Assembly: GCA_016720825.1 (NCBI GenBank)
Contig: JADKJV010000004.1
Location: forward strand, 186,001 to 250,000
Source: Chitinophagaceae bacterium
Lineage (GTDB): Bacteria > Bacteroidota > Bacteroidia > Chitinophagales > Chitinophagaceae
Direction of reading: 5' to 3'
Length of the DNA stretch: 64,000 nucleotides
This document shows, one piece after another, positions 44,642-53,700 of the stretch. Under the pieces are notes generated by a model. The model searched no databases and was not told where the DNA came from. It saw nothing but the letters and a program-made list of their open reading frames with translations. A program made the position numbers and the translations under genes. Numbering within the stretch: position 1 is the first letter of the stretch; every line of letters starts with the position of its first letter.

Positions 44642-45610
44642 GGTAAATACAGGCCTTTCCCGTTAACGGTGCCACCATCCATAATGCAAACACCCACGCA
44701 TTGCCGGAAATCAGGTATGCAGTAAGAGATATCACTAATAAATATACCGGATAGAAAATACTGAGCAGCGCCAGCATGATTGAGTCATAGTGGTCAATGC
44801 CTTTTGTTCTGGCATAAGTAATCGCTCTCATGGAGTAATAAAACGGCGCATTGATAATCCAGCCGGGAATGGCAGGGATAAACAACAGCATTTTTAATAA
44901 GACCGGGATTTGAACGGTCAGCTTTTCTTTTTTCTTTTCAATATCAGTTGCAGGTATTTCATACACCAGTTGTTCCAGTGAAGCCCGCAGTTTATCATTA
45001 AACAGTATGTTGGATTTTCCGTCGCTGATACCGGCCGGGAAATCTTTGCGGGTAATCGGTTCGCCGCAATAGATAAAGATATTCTTACCGGTGCGATGGA
45101 ATGAATTGTAATTAATACCGATGGGCTGGATCGTAAGCGGGATTTTATCTTCCCAGCAACTGAAGGCCAGTCTTGCTGTCCCTTTTTTCAAGGGGCGCAG
45201 GTGCCATTCGTTGATACATTTCCCTTCACTGAAAATCAGCACCACACCATCCTGCAGGAATATTTTTTTACAGTCGCTGAATGTTTTGTAATTCTCTTCC
45301 AGGTTCTCCACGCCCTCACTGACCCGGTACACCGGCAGCATTTTCAGGCTGAACAGGATTTTGCTGATGAGTGGCGATTTAAATGCATCCCCACGGGCCA
45401 GGGACCAGACCGGTTCCTTAAAAAGTATATCCAGTATAATTGCGTCGAGAAAAGAATTGGGGTGATTGACTGCAAGGAGGAGCGGGCCTTTTGCTTTAAC
45501 AATTCCGGATGGCTCAGGTGGATTTTGCGGGCGTAAATCCTGAGGGCAAGGCCAATCCAAACTTTGAGAAGCTTGTAAAGCAAGTGTTTTTTTACCTTGA
45601 AAGATAACAA
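44622..45610 (-). CDS. PlsC-type acyltransferase membrane protein (frameshifted)
   Basis: With one base restored the protein is about 329 residues. The catalytic block NHPNSFLDA and the downstream FSEGKC place it among glycerol-phosphate or phospholipid acyltransferases. Two C-terminal membrane segments follow (PVYLLVISLTAYLISG). The frame breaks near 45495-45497 (plus-strand TTT); one more T, minus-strand A, gives HPELLKAKGPLLLAVNHP. The start is uncertain: no ATG fits, and TTG 45610 is the best I see; it touches the repeat at 45611. The 3' end overlaps the flavoprotein gene by 20 bases. Confidence 0.75.
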
Positions 45611-45747
45611 TAATAAAATTCCAAATTCCAAATTCCAAAATTCCAAATTCCAAATCCCAAACTCATAACCTGAAAGCATGAGGTTAGACGTTTGGAATTT
45701 GGTATTTGGATTTTGGAATTTCGCCCCGATGGCTATCGGGATTGGAA
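45611..45747. repeat. CAAATTCC/GGAATTTG-type hairpin
   Basis: Left arm: CAAATTCCAAATTCC units and AAATCCCAAACTC; right arm: GTTTGGAATTTGGTATTTGG and TTTTGGAATTT. The end holds a near-palindrome CCCGATGGCTATCGGG (45725-45740), related to the one at 61687. It lies in the gap between two minus-strand genes. Confidence 0.75.
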
Positions 45748-45748
45748 T

Positions 45749-47680
45749 TTAGTTCACAGTGCCAAATCTGCTAAGTTTTTCCCTAAACGCTTCCGGAGTT
45801 ATCATTTCAAACACCAGTGGCGGCGGGTTTCTTTCAACGATCATCTGCTGTATACTGGCAAACATTTTCCCATCTTTAACCCCTGTACACACAACCTGTA
45901 CTTCTTTACCCAGGGGCAGGTTAGGGAATACGACGGTGCCTTTATTCCAGGAGCCGTTGAGGCAGGCATTATCTTTTTCAAAAATCACCATGGCCTGGAA
46001 GTAGCCGTCGCTGAAGCCATCATCTGCTTTTACAATCAGGTCAGTTAAACGGTTTTTGGGATAGTTCAGGAAACGGTCGCAGTTGATCCAGCCCAGTTCA
46101 CGGATGGTGAAGGAATATTCACTGCTTTTGACGAGGAATTCAGCGTAAGAGTTTTGTTGTTTAATGGCATCTTCGAGTTCTTTTTTAAACATGGATTCAT
46201 AGTACAGGCTGTCTTCGCGGTTGATCATTTTCATGCGCATGGCTACGTGCAGGGGAATGAAAATGGTATCGCCAACATTTTTGGTTTCATACCAGTCAGC
46301 GGGTTCGTCTTCTATATCCCTTTTCCATTTGGCAATCGGGCGGCGTGATTTTTTCACCTGTATCTTGTCGTAATAACTTCCGTATTTCTCCTGCAGGATT
46401 TTTTTCAGTTCTTCTTTTTCCAGGTCGCTGTAATAGGGCATTACAAACTGGCCTTTTGTTTTCGTATTGTTTTTATAGTTGCGGACATCCACCGGGTTGT
46501 CGGTTACATTCAGCAGCCGGATGATTTTCTTTTTATTGTCGTAGAAAAACTGTTGTTGTCCGGCAGGTATCCAGTTTACGGCGTTATTGCTTAATACGAT
46601 CGTGGCGGTTGGTTTGCTCTGGGCCGTTAAATCAGTTGTGATAGTTATTGTTCCGGCAGGTGCCAGGGAAATGGCCTGTAAGTTTGTTACTTCATTTACA
46701 CTCGTGGCTTTCAGGGCAATGGTGTCACCTTTCAATTTACCTGCCTGTACCGCTTTGATGATGAATGTATCTTTCACCGGCACGGCCTGTTCAGTATTGA
46801 TTTGAATTTGACCGGGTGTTGATCCGGAAATATTTTTCCCGGTGAACAGTTGCATGGTGGGCTGGAAATCCCTGGCAGGCATTTTCAGGCCGACTTTCGC
46901 ATTTTGGGTAAGGCTAAGTTGTTCATTGAGTGATGAAGCTTCAATATGGATCATGCCTCCGGAGCTGAGGGGACGGCCATCGGACAATGTTGACAGTTTA
47001 TGGGCGATGATGTCCGCGTATTCATAAAACTCTTTCACGGAAACCTGCACGGTGCTGGTGATGATGGTTCCTGCCAGGTTACGGAAACTGCCGGCAGGGA
47101 TAAATAATTTAGTTCCTTCTTTGCAAACCAGTTGTGTGTCCAGCAGCGGGTTGATGGAAAATACTTCTGCCGGTTTCTCGATGGCTTTGTAAAAACCGCT
47201 GAATACGGACGCATTGTCGGGCAGGGGAGTAACTGTGCCGGGGTTTGCTGTTTGTACAGGCTGGACAGCTATTACAGTATCAGGTGTATCGAAGCGCATG
47301 AAGCCAACAGGGGTTGTAACCACTTGTATTTTGGGTGTACTTGTAACAACCAATACTGCAGGTGCTTTGATGGTATCATTGTTTGCAGAAGGCGTTGTGA
47401 CCGGTGTTTCTGTTTTTTGTACTACCGGTTTAGCGGGCGCGATATTTTTTGATTGTTTATTTAAGATAATAGCAGTTGTAACGATAATACCTGCAGCAAT
47501 AGCAGCCCAGGCAAGCCTGCGTGTTAATTTCTGTTTCTTGTTGCCGGGTACAATCATTGTGGCCGGCTGCAATAACGATTTCATCGATTGCCAGTCGCTT
47601 TCCAGGTGGCTGTTATCGGCCGGCATGGCTTCTTCCTGGTTACGGAAGAATTCGTCTATATGGTGTTGATCAGATCGCAT
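45749..47680 (-). CDS. Large membrane protein with anti-sigma-like N-terminus
   Basis: 643 residues. The N-terminal ~55 (DEFFRNQEEAMPADNSHLESDW) are cytoplasmic, a membrane segment lies near 58-80 (LAWAAIAAGIIVTTAII), and the rest is extracytoplasmic. A domain near 175-290 (CKEGTKLFIPAGSF, STVQVSVKEFYEYAD, LSSGGMIHIEA) resembles ZU5-like beta domains of Bacteroidota envelope proteins. The start overlaps the ECF sigma gene by 11 bases. Inference: it is a membrane-bound regulator of that sigma factor. It is not a FecR homologue that I can recognise. Confidence 0.6.
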   Translation of the reverse strand: MRSDQHHIDEFFRNQEEAMPADNSHLESDWQSMKSLLQPATMIVPGNKKQKLTRRLAWAAIAAGIIVTTAIILNKQSKNIAPAKPVVQKTETPVTTPSANNDTIKAPAVLVVTSTPKIQVVTTPVGFMRFDTPDTVIAVQPVQTANPGTVTPLPDNASVFSGFYKAIEKPAEVFSINPLLDTQLVCKEGTKLFIPAGSFRNLAGTIITSTVQVSVKEFYEYADIIAHKLSTLSDGRPLSSGGMIHIEASSLNEQLSLTQNAKVGLKMPARDFQPTMQLFTGKNISGSTPGQIQINTEQAVPVKDTFIIKAVQAGKLKGDTIALKATSVNEVTNLQAISLAPAGTITITTDLTAQSKPTATIVLSNNAVNWIPAGQQQFFYDNKKKIIRLLNVTDNPVDVRNYKNNTKTKGQFVMPYYSDLEKEELKKILQEKYGSYYDKIQVKKSRRPIAKWKRDIEDEPADWYETKNVGDTIFIPLHVAMRMKMINREDSLYYESMFKKELEDAIKQQNSYAEFLVKSSEYSFTIRELGWINCDRFLNYPKNRLTDLIVKADDGFSDGYFQAMVIFEKDNACLNGSWNKGTVVFPNLPLGKEVQVVCTGVKDGKMFASIQQMIVERNPPPLVFEMITPEAFREKLSRFGTVN

Positions 47681-48233
47681 TGGCTAAATTTTCTTTTTTG
47701 ATAAGGTGATCGAGTTTCTGTTTCAGGAGTTTCCTGGCTTCGTTGAGATGCCATTTGGAAGTTCCTGCTGATATGCCGAGTATGCGACCGATTTCTTCGT
47801 GTTTATACCCTTCCATGGCAAAGAGGTTGAAGACAAGAGCGGTGTTGCCCGGCAATTCATGGATCAGTGCCATGATTTCACGGCTGCTGATCCGGTTGTA
47901 TGTTTCCGGTATCACAGGAAATAAATCGGCATTGGCTTCGTGCAGTTCATCGGGACTAAACCCGCTTTTGGATCTGCAATGATCAATGCAAGTATTAACA
48001 ACGATACTGCGCACCCATCCTTCAAAAGCACCTTTGCCACTGTATTGCCTGATATTACCGATCACTTTCAGCATCGCCTGGTTATAAATGGCGCTGGCTG
48101 TATCAGCCTGTCCACGCGCATAACGCAGGCATACTTTGATCATACCTGCATAACAGCCGCGGTAAATCTGTTCCTGTGCTGCAGGATCCTGTCGTTTGCA
48201 GGCTTCAATTATTGGTGACCAGTTGGTTGGCAA
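47670..48233 (-). CDS. ECF-family RNA polymerase sigma factor
   Basis: 187 residues. Region 2 spans about 10-95 (IYRGCYAGMIKVCLRYARG, GAFEGWVRSIVVNTCIDHCRS) and region 4 about 125-180 (GYKHEEIGRILGISAGTSKWHLNEARK). Typical two-domain ECF sigma factor. It overlaps the membrane protein gene at 45749, just as the sigma gene at 2579 overlaps the protease gene. ATG at 48233. Confidence 0.88.
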   Translation of the reverse strand: MPTNWSPIIEACKRQDPAAQEQIYRGCYAGMIKVCLRYARGQADTASAIYNQAMLKVIGNIRQYSGKGAFEGWVRSIVVNTCIDHCRSKSGFSPDELHEANADLFPVIPETYNRISSREIMALIHELPGNTALVFNLFAMEGYKHEEIGRILGISAGTSKWHLNEARKLLKQKLDHLIKKENLANAI

Positions 48234-48319
48234 AATCCGGGTTTTGGTACTTGAAAAGGGTGATACTTTAATTGACGGGTGTGTTGCCGTGAAAGGTTGG
48301 GAAAAATTAAGGAATTTGT

Positions 48320-48358
48320 TACAGGTTATCAGTTACCAGTTACCCGTTACCAGTCGGC
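48320..48358. repeat. CAGTTACC-type tandem motif
   Basis: Degenerate direct copies: AGGTTATCAGTTACCAG, TTACCCGTTACCAG. No inverted arm seen. It lies in the divergent gap between the sigma gene and rpsA. Confidence 0.5.
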
Positions 48359-48457
48359 CCACCCTGTTATTTTGTAAATGTTTGATAGTCAATAGAGTAT
48401 TTGAAATTTGTTTGAATTTTTCTGCTCCGTTTCGGGCTGGAATCGGGGCTGATTTCA

Positions 48458-48465
48458 TATCTTTG
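48458..48465 (+). promoter_or_regulatory. -7 promoter element (TATCTTTG) of rpsA
   Basis: An exact TAnnTTTG match 35 bases before ATG 48501; the -33 element is weak (TTTC). Confidence 0.5.
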
Positions 48466-48500
48466 CTCCCCCGAAATATAAACCCTTCGGGAATTATTAC

Positions 48501-50417
48501 ATGTTTTCAAACATTATTCGCAAACAATTAAACGCTGATGCACAGGAGACTGGTGCCGCTGATGATGCGGTTCAGGCTGCAGCGACAACAACTGCACCTG
48601 TGGAAGTTGTGAGCACGGCTCATGATGATTTCGACTGGAGTGTGGACAAACGCAATGTGACCTCTTACACACAGGAAGAAAAAGAAAAGTACGACAAAGT
48701 GTATGACAACACTTTCGTGCAACTGAACGATGGTGAGCTGATCAAAGGCCTCGTGGTAGGTCTCACTAAAACAGATGTTGTTTTAAACATTGGTTTTAAA
48801 AGTGATGGTCTGATTTCACTGAATGAATTCCGCGACCTGCAGAACCTGAAAGTAGGTGATGAAGTGGAAGTGATGGTAGTTGAGAAAGAAGACCGTGATG
48901 GTCACCTGAACCTCAGCCGCCGCCAGGCACGCATTACCCGTGCATGGGAGCGTATCGTTGAAGTAAACAAAACCGGTGAAGTTATCACTGGTCTGGTTAC
49001 CTCTAAAACCAAAGGTGGTCTGATCGTTGATGTATTCGGTATGGAAACCTTCCTGCCCGGATCACAGATTGACGTGAAGCCCGTAACTGACTACGATCAG
49101 TTTGTTGGTAAAACAATGGAATTTAAAGTGGTTAAGATTAACGAAGCCATTAAGAATGCTGTTGTATCTCACAAAGCCCTTATTGAAAGCGATATCGAAG
49201 CACAGCGTGCTGAGATCATGAGCAAACTCGAGAAAGGCCAGGTACTGGAAGGAACTGTGAAGAACATCACAGACTTCGGTGCATTTATGGATCTCGGTGG
49301 TCTCGACGGTCTGCTCTATATCACTGATATTTCATGGGGACGTATCTCTCATCCTTCTGAAGTACTGAAACTCGATCAGAAAGTGAACGTGGTGGTACTT
49401 GATTTCGATGATGAGAAAAAACGTATCAGCCTTGGCCTGAAGCAGCTCACTCCGCATCCATGGGATGTACTGGGTGAGAACATTGTTGAAGGCAATGTAG
49501 TAAAAGGTAAAGTGGTGAACATTGAAGATTACGGTGCATTCCTCGAAATCCAGCCTGGTGTTGAAGGCCTGGTGCACGTATCTGAAATCACCTGGGCTAA
49601 TACTCCCATCAATGCTAAAGAATTCTTCAAACTGAATGATGAGCATGAAGCGAAGATTGTGACCCTGGATAAATCCAGCCGCAAGATGAGCCTCTCTATC
49701 AAACAGCTTTCTCCTGATCCCTGGAATGATATCGAAACCAAATTTGCAGAAGGCAGCCGCCATACCGGCCTGGTGAAAAACATCACTAATTACGGTGTGT
49801 TCGTTGAACTGTCTCCTGGTATTGGTGGTATGATCCACATCAGTGACCTGAGCTGGCTGAAGCGTTTCAATCACCCCGGAGAGTACACCAAAGTTGGAAC
49901 CAACATTGATGTTGTGATCCTGGGCATTGATAAAGAAAACCGCAAGCTGCAGCTTGGACATAAACAACTGGAAGAAGATCCCTGGAATACCCTTCAGGAT
50001 ACATTTGCCATCGGCAGTATCCATGAAGGAACCGTTAGCCGCCGGGATGACAAAGGTGCCATCGTTCAGCTTCCTTACGGACTGGAAGGATTTGCGCCTA
50101 ACCGTCACCTCAACCGCGAAGACGGTAAATCCATCGGTGCTGATGAGACAGCTCAGTTCATGGTGATCGAATTCGATCGCAATGAGAAGAGAATTGTTGT
50201 ATCTCACACCCGTATCTGGGAACAAGGCAAGGTTGCAGAAGAAGAAGCCGTGAAAAAAGAAGTAAGGGCTGAAGCTGATAAAACCAAGAAAGCCGTGAAG
50301 AATATCCAGAGCAAAGTGGAAAAAGCAACCCTGGGTGACCTGGGTGTACTGGCCGACCTGAAAAAGAAAATGGAAGGTAACGCCGGTGCTGATGCAGGTG
50401 AAGCGAAATCTGAGTAA
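48501..50417 (+). CDS. rpsA: 30S ribosomal protein S1
   Basis: 638 residues with six S1 (OB-fold) domains, for example DGLISLNEF, ITDFGAFMDLGGLDGLLYITDISW, IEDYGAFLEIQPGVEGLVHVSE and ITNYGVFVELSPGIGGMIHISD. S1 helps bind mRNA to the ribosome. The N-terminus carries a ~60-residue acidic extension before the first domain, and the end is Lys/Glu/Ala-rich. In Bacteroidota S1 is present although Shine-Dalgarno use is weak. Own promoter and terminator. Confidence 0.95.
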   Translation: MFSNIIRKQLNADAQETGAADDAVQAAATTTAPVEVVSTAHDDFDWSVDKRNVTSYTQEEKEKYDKVYDNTFVQLNDGELIKGLVVGLTKTDVVLNIGFKSDGLISLNEFRDLQNLKVGDEVEVMVVEKEDRDGHLNLSRRQARITRAWERIVEVNKTGEVITGLVTSKTKGGLIVDVFGMETFLPGSQIDVKPVTDYDQFVGKTMEFKVVKINEAIKNAVVSHKALIESDIEAQRAEIMSKLEKGQVLEGTVKNITDFGAFMDLGGLDGLLYITDISWGRISHPSEVLKLDQKVNVVVLDFDDEKKRISLGLKQLTPHPWDVLGENIVEGNVVKGKVVNIEDYGAFLEIQPGVEGLVHVSEITWANTPINAKEFFKLNDEHEAKIVTLDKSSRKMSLSIKQLSPDPWNDIETKFAEGSRHTGLVKNITNYGVFVELSPGIGGMIHISDLSWLKRFNHPGEYTKVGTNIDVVILGIDKENRKLQLGHKQLEEDPWNTLQDTFAIGSIHEGTVSRRDDKGAIVQLPYGLEGFAPNRHLNREDGKSIGADETAQFMVIEFDRNEKRIVVSHTRIWEQGKVAEEEAVKKEVRAEADKTKKAVKNIQSKVEKATLGDLGVLADLKKKMEGNAGADAGEAKSE

Positions 50418-50437
50418 TCTATTCTAACAGATAGTCA

Positions 50438-50466
50438 AGCCCCGTCATTACGACGGGGCTTTTTTG
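50438..50466 (+). terminator. Intrinsic terminator of rpsA
   Basis: AGCCCCGTC and GACGGGGCT pair around loop ATTAC and are followed by TTTTT. Confidence 0.92.
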
Positions 50467-50715
50467 TTCCCCCAATCATTAGTAGAAATACGATAAAAAA
50501 TATTTATTTGATTTTTGATCTCAATCATTTGAAATACAAATTCTGTTGATTATGTTTGCTTCTTTCTAAGGGTAAATCCTTAGCCCAATCCCCGAAAAAC
50601 ACCTAGACCCCAATCCCACGAATTTCCTTTTTGTCCTTCCTCGGTTAAGCCGTTTGTTCTGACCATTTCAGGGCATTCTAATAACGGGTAATTCCCGTCA
50701 CCCTACACAAAAAAA

Positions 50716-53700
50716 ATGAGCATGAAAAGGAATTCACATCTGCAGCAAACCCTGTGCGGATTTATCCAAAGACATTACAAGTTATCCCTGACAATTATTA
50801 TGGCACTGGCGATGAGCCTGAATGGCTTTGCGCACCGGGTAGAGACGTACACCACTTCCGGTTGTTTTCCGGGCCAGTCTGTAACCGTTGATGCCGTAAT
50901 TACTTTTGCAGGTGCAAACACATTGTATCAATGGCAGTTCCGGGATAACTCCGGTAACTGGCGTTGTTTTACCAATGGTACAAATGCCACAACTATTAAT
51001 GGAGTAACGTTCACCGTCTCCGGAGCGCTTGGCGGTCCTGCTGCCAATAATTCCCCGCTGCTGACGATCAGCCGCACAGATGGCAACATCGCTGCCCTGG
51101 AGAATGTACAGGTACGTGTGCTGATGCGTGATCTCACTGCGCCTGTTTGTACTACAGCCACTGCAGCCGGACATACATTAACCGGTGATACCTGGGGTGG
51201 TGATGACCAGGGATTACAGGAAACCAAATACCTGCGTTTGCATGTATATTCATTTGCCGGCGATTGCGGTGGTAATACCCCCGGTTGTATCGGTAATGTG
51301 CTTACAAATGCCCGCGGTTTTTATGGTGGTTTTGAAAATAAAATTTATAACGCGGCAGGTGATAATTATACAGATTATAATTTCAGTGCTGCTGAAGGTG
51401 CAGGAAGTACAGATTTCACTGCGTCTTTTGCAGAACCTACAGCAAATTCCTATACACTTCATGGTAACTCTGCTGCCGGTACCAGCCAGTACCTGGTGAC
51501 GAATAACCCCTACTTTATGAATTACGGGTTTACCAGGAACATCGCTCCTCATACAGGAAATTTCCAGCTTGTGGTAAGGGGTTCAGCCAACACAACCGGC
51601 CGCGCCTGGTTTAAAACAGTTACGGTTGTTCCCGGTTCTACATATCAGTTTTGTGTGTGGGCAACCAGGGTAGAAGGTGTAACTGATCCCAATGTGACAT
51701 TGAAAGTTGGTACTACTGAAATAGCCAGTGCCGACCTGAGTGCCGTAACTCCAGGAGCCTGGATCCAGATTTGCGGAACTTATACAATACCTGCAGGTAC
51801 AACTTCTGTTGTATTAAGTGTAAGTGATAAAAACGGAGCTACCGGTTCTAATATTTATGCACTGGATGATATATGCTTCCGTTTACTGGGCTCTATTGGT
51901 GACAAGGTATGGAATGATACAAATAAAAATGGTATCCAGGATGCAGGCGAACTTGGCCTTGCAGGTGTACTTGTTACTTTATATGATGCGAACAGTAATA
52001 TTGTTGCTTCAACAGTGACTGATGCGTTTGGTAATTATTTATTCTCCGGACTGGCCGTAAATGCCGGTGGTGTGAATTACCAGGTTCGGTTCAGTGCCCC
52101 TCCCGGATATAAAATCGCCCCCCAGAATGCAGATGCAGCCGGAATCAGCGGTGCCGCTAACAGCGATCCTGATCCGTTAACAGGCCGCACAGGAAATATT
52201 ACTTTAACTACCGCCGCACCTGTTGCTTCTTACGTGGATGCAGGTATGATCTATACCGTTTCTGCCAGGATCGGTGATTTTGTATGGAATGACATCAATA
52301 AAAATGGTATCCAGGAAACAGGTGAACCCGGTATTTCCGGTGTAACCGTGATGCTGTACAACGCTACCACCAATGCGCTGGTGGCTGCCACTATTACATC
52401 TAATACCGGATTCTATACATTCAAGGATGTTCCCGCCGGTACTTATTATATTAAAGTATCCCCCCCGATTGGATACCAGGTTTCCCCGAAAGATGCTACT
52501 ACTGACAATATTGACAGTGACGTTGATCCGGTTAGTTTTAAATCAGCGAATGTATCTGTGGTTGCCGGTACGAATGACTTGACGATTGACGCAGGATTGA
52601 ATGTAACTGCAAATACCAAAGCGGCTCTCGGTGACCGCGTATGGCTGGATCTGAATACAAATAATATCCAGGATGCTAACGAGCCCGGTGTGGCTAATGT
52701 TACTGTACAATTGTACAGCAACACCAACGTGTTACAGGCTACACTCACAACCGATGCTTTCGGTTATTATATGTTCAATAATCTGAATGCCGGTGTATAC
52801 TATGTGAAGTTCACCCTGCCTGCAGGCTTTACTTTTGTAACGGCCAATGCAGGTGCTAATGATGATCTCGACAGTGATCCTGCAACAGGTACAGGCCAGA
52901 CCGCTAACATAGCACTGATCGCCGACCAGGTAAGAACCAATATGGATGCCGGTTTACGCAGTACTGTAACAGGTACTACTAATCTTGGTGATTTTGTATG
53001 GTATGACCTGAACAAAGACGGTTTACAAAGCGGTGCCGGTGAAATCGGTGTTCCGGGTATAACCGTAATACTTTACAACAGCAGCAATGTGATTGCAGCA
53101 ACTACTACAACTGATAAAAATGGTTTTTACCTGTTTACCGGTTTACCCGCTGCAACAAGCTATACAGTTGGTTTTTCAAATCTTCCTTCCGGATATGGTT
53201 TCAGCGTAAACAGCGGTTTAATCACTGTTACCAATAACAATGATGTGAACCCTGCCACAGGCCGTACAGCTACAGTTACCACTGGTGCTGCCGGTACTAC
53301 AATTTCTTATGTAGATGCCGGTCTGGTAAATACACCCAATGTATTTGACAGCAAAGCCTCTGTAGGTGATTATGTATGGAATGACCTGAACAATGATGGT
53401 ATACAAAATGCCAATGAGCCCGGTGTTGGAGGTGTTACTGTTACCCTGTATGCAGCAGATGGCACTACTGTTATTGCCACTACAACAACGAATGCACTTG
53501 GTTATTATATTTTCACCAACCTGGATGCTGGTTCTTATGTGATTGGCTTCAGCGGCCTGCCTGCCGGTTATGTAATTGGTACGCAGAATGCAGGTACCAG
53601 TGATTTACTGGACAGTGATCCTTCTACAGCTACAGGCAAAACAGCTCCGTTTACACTGGCAGCGGGTGAAATCAACAGCACCATTGATGCAGCAGTCAGG

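Noticed and set aside
49332..50225. 297-codon minus-strand open frame inside rpsA
   Set aside because: It lies wholly antisense to a well conserved S1 gene, has no recognisable domain, and results from biased codon use on the other strand.
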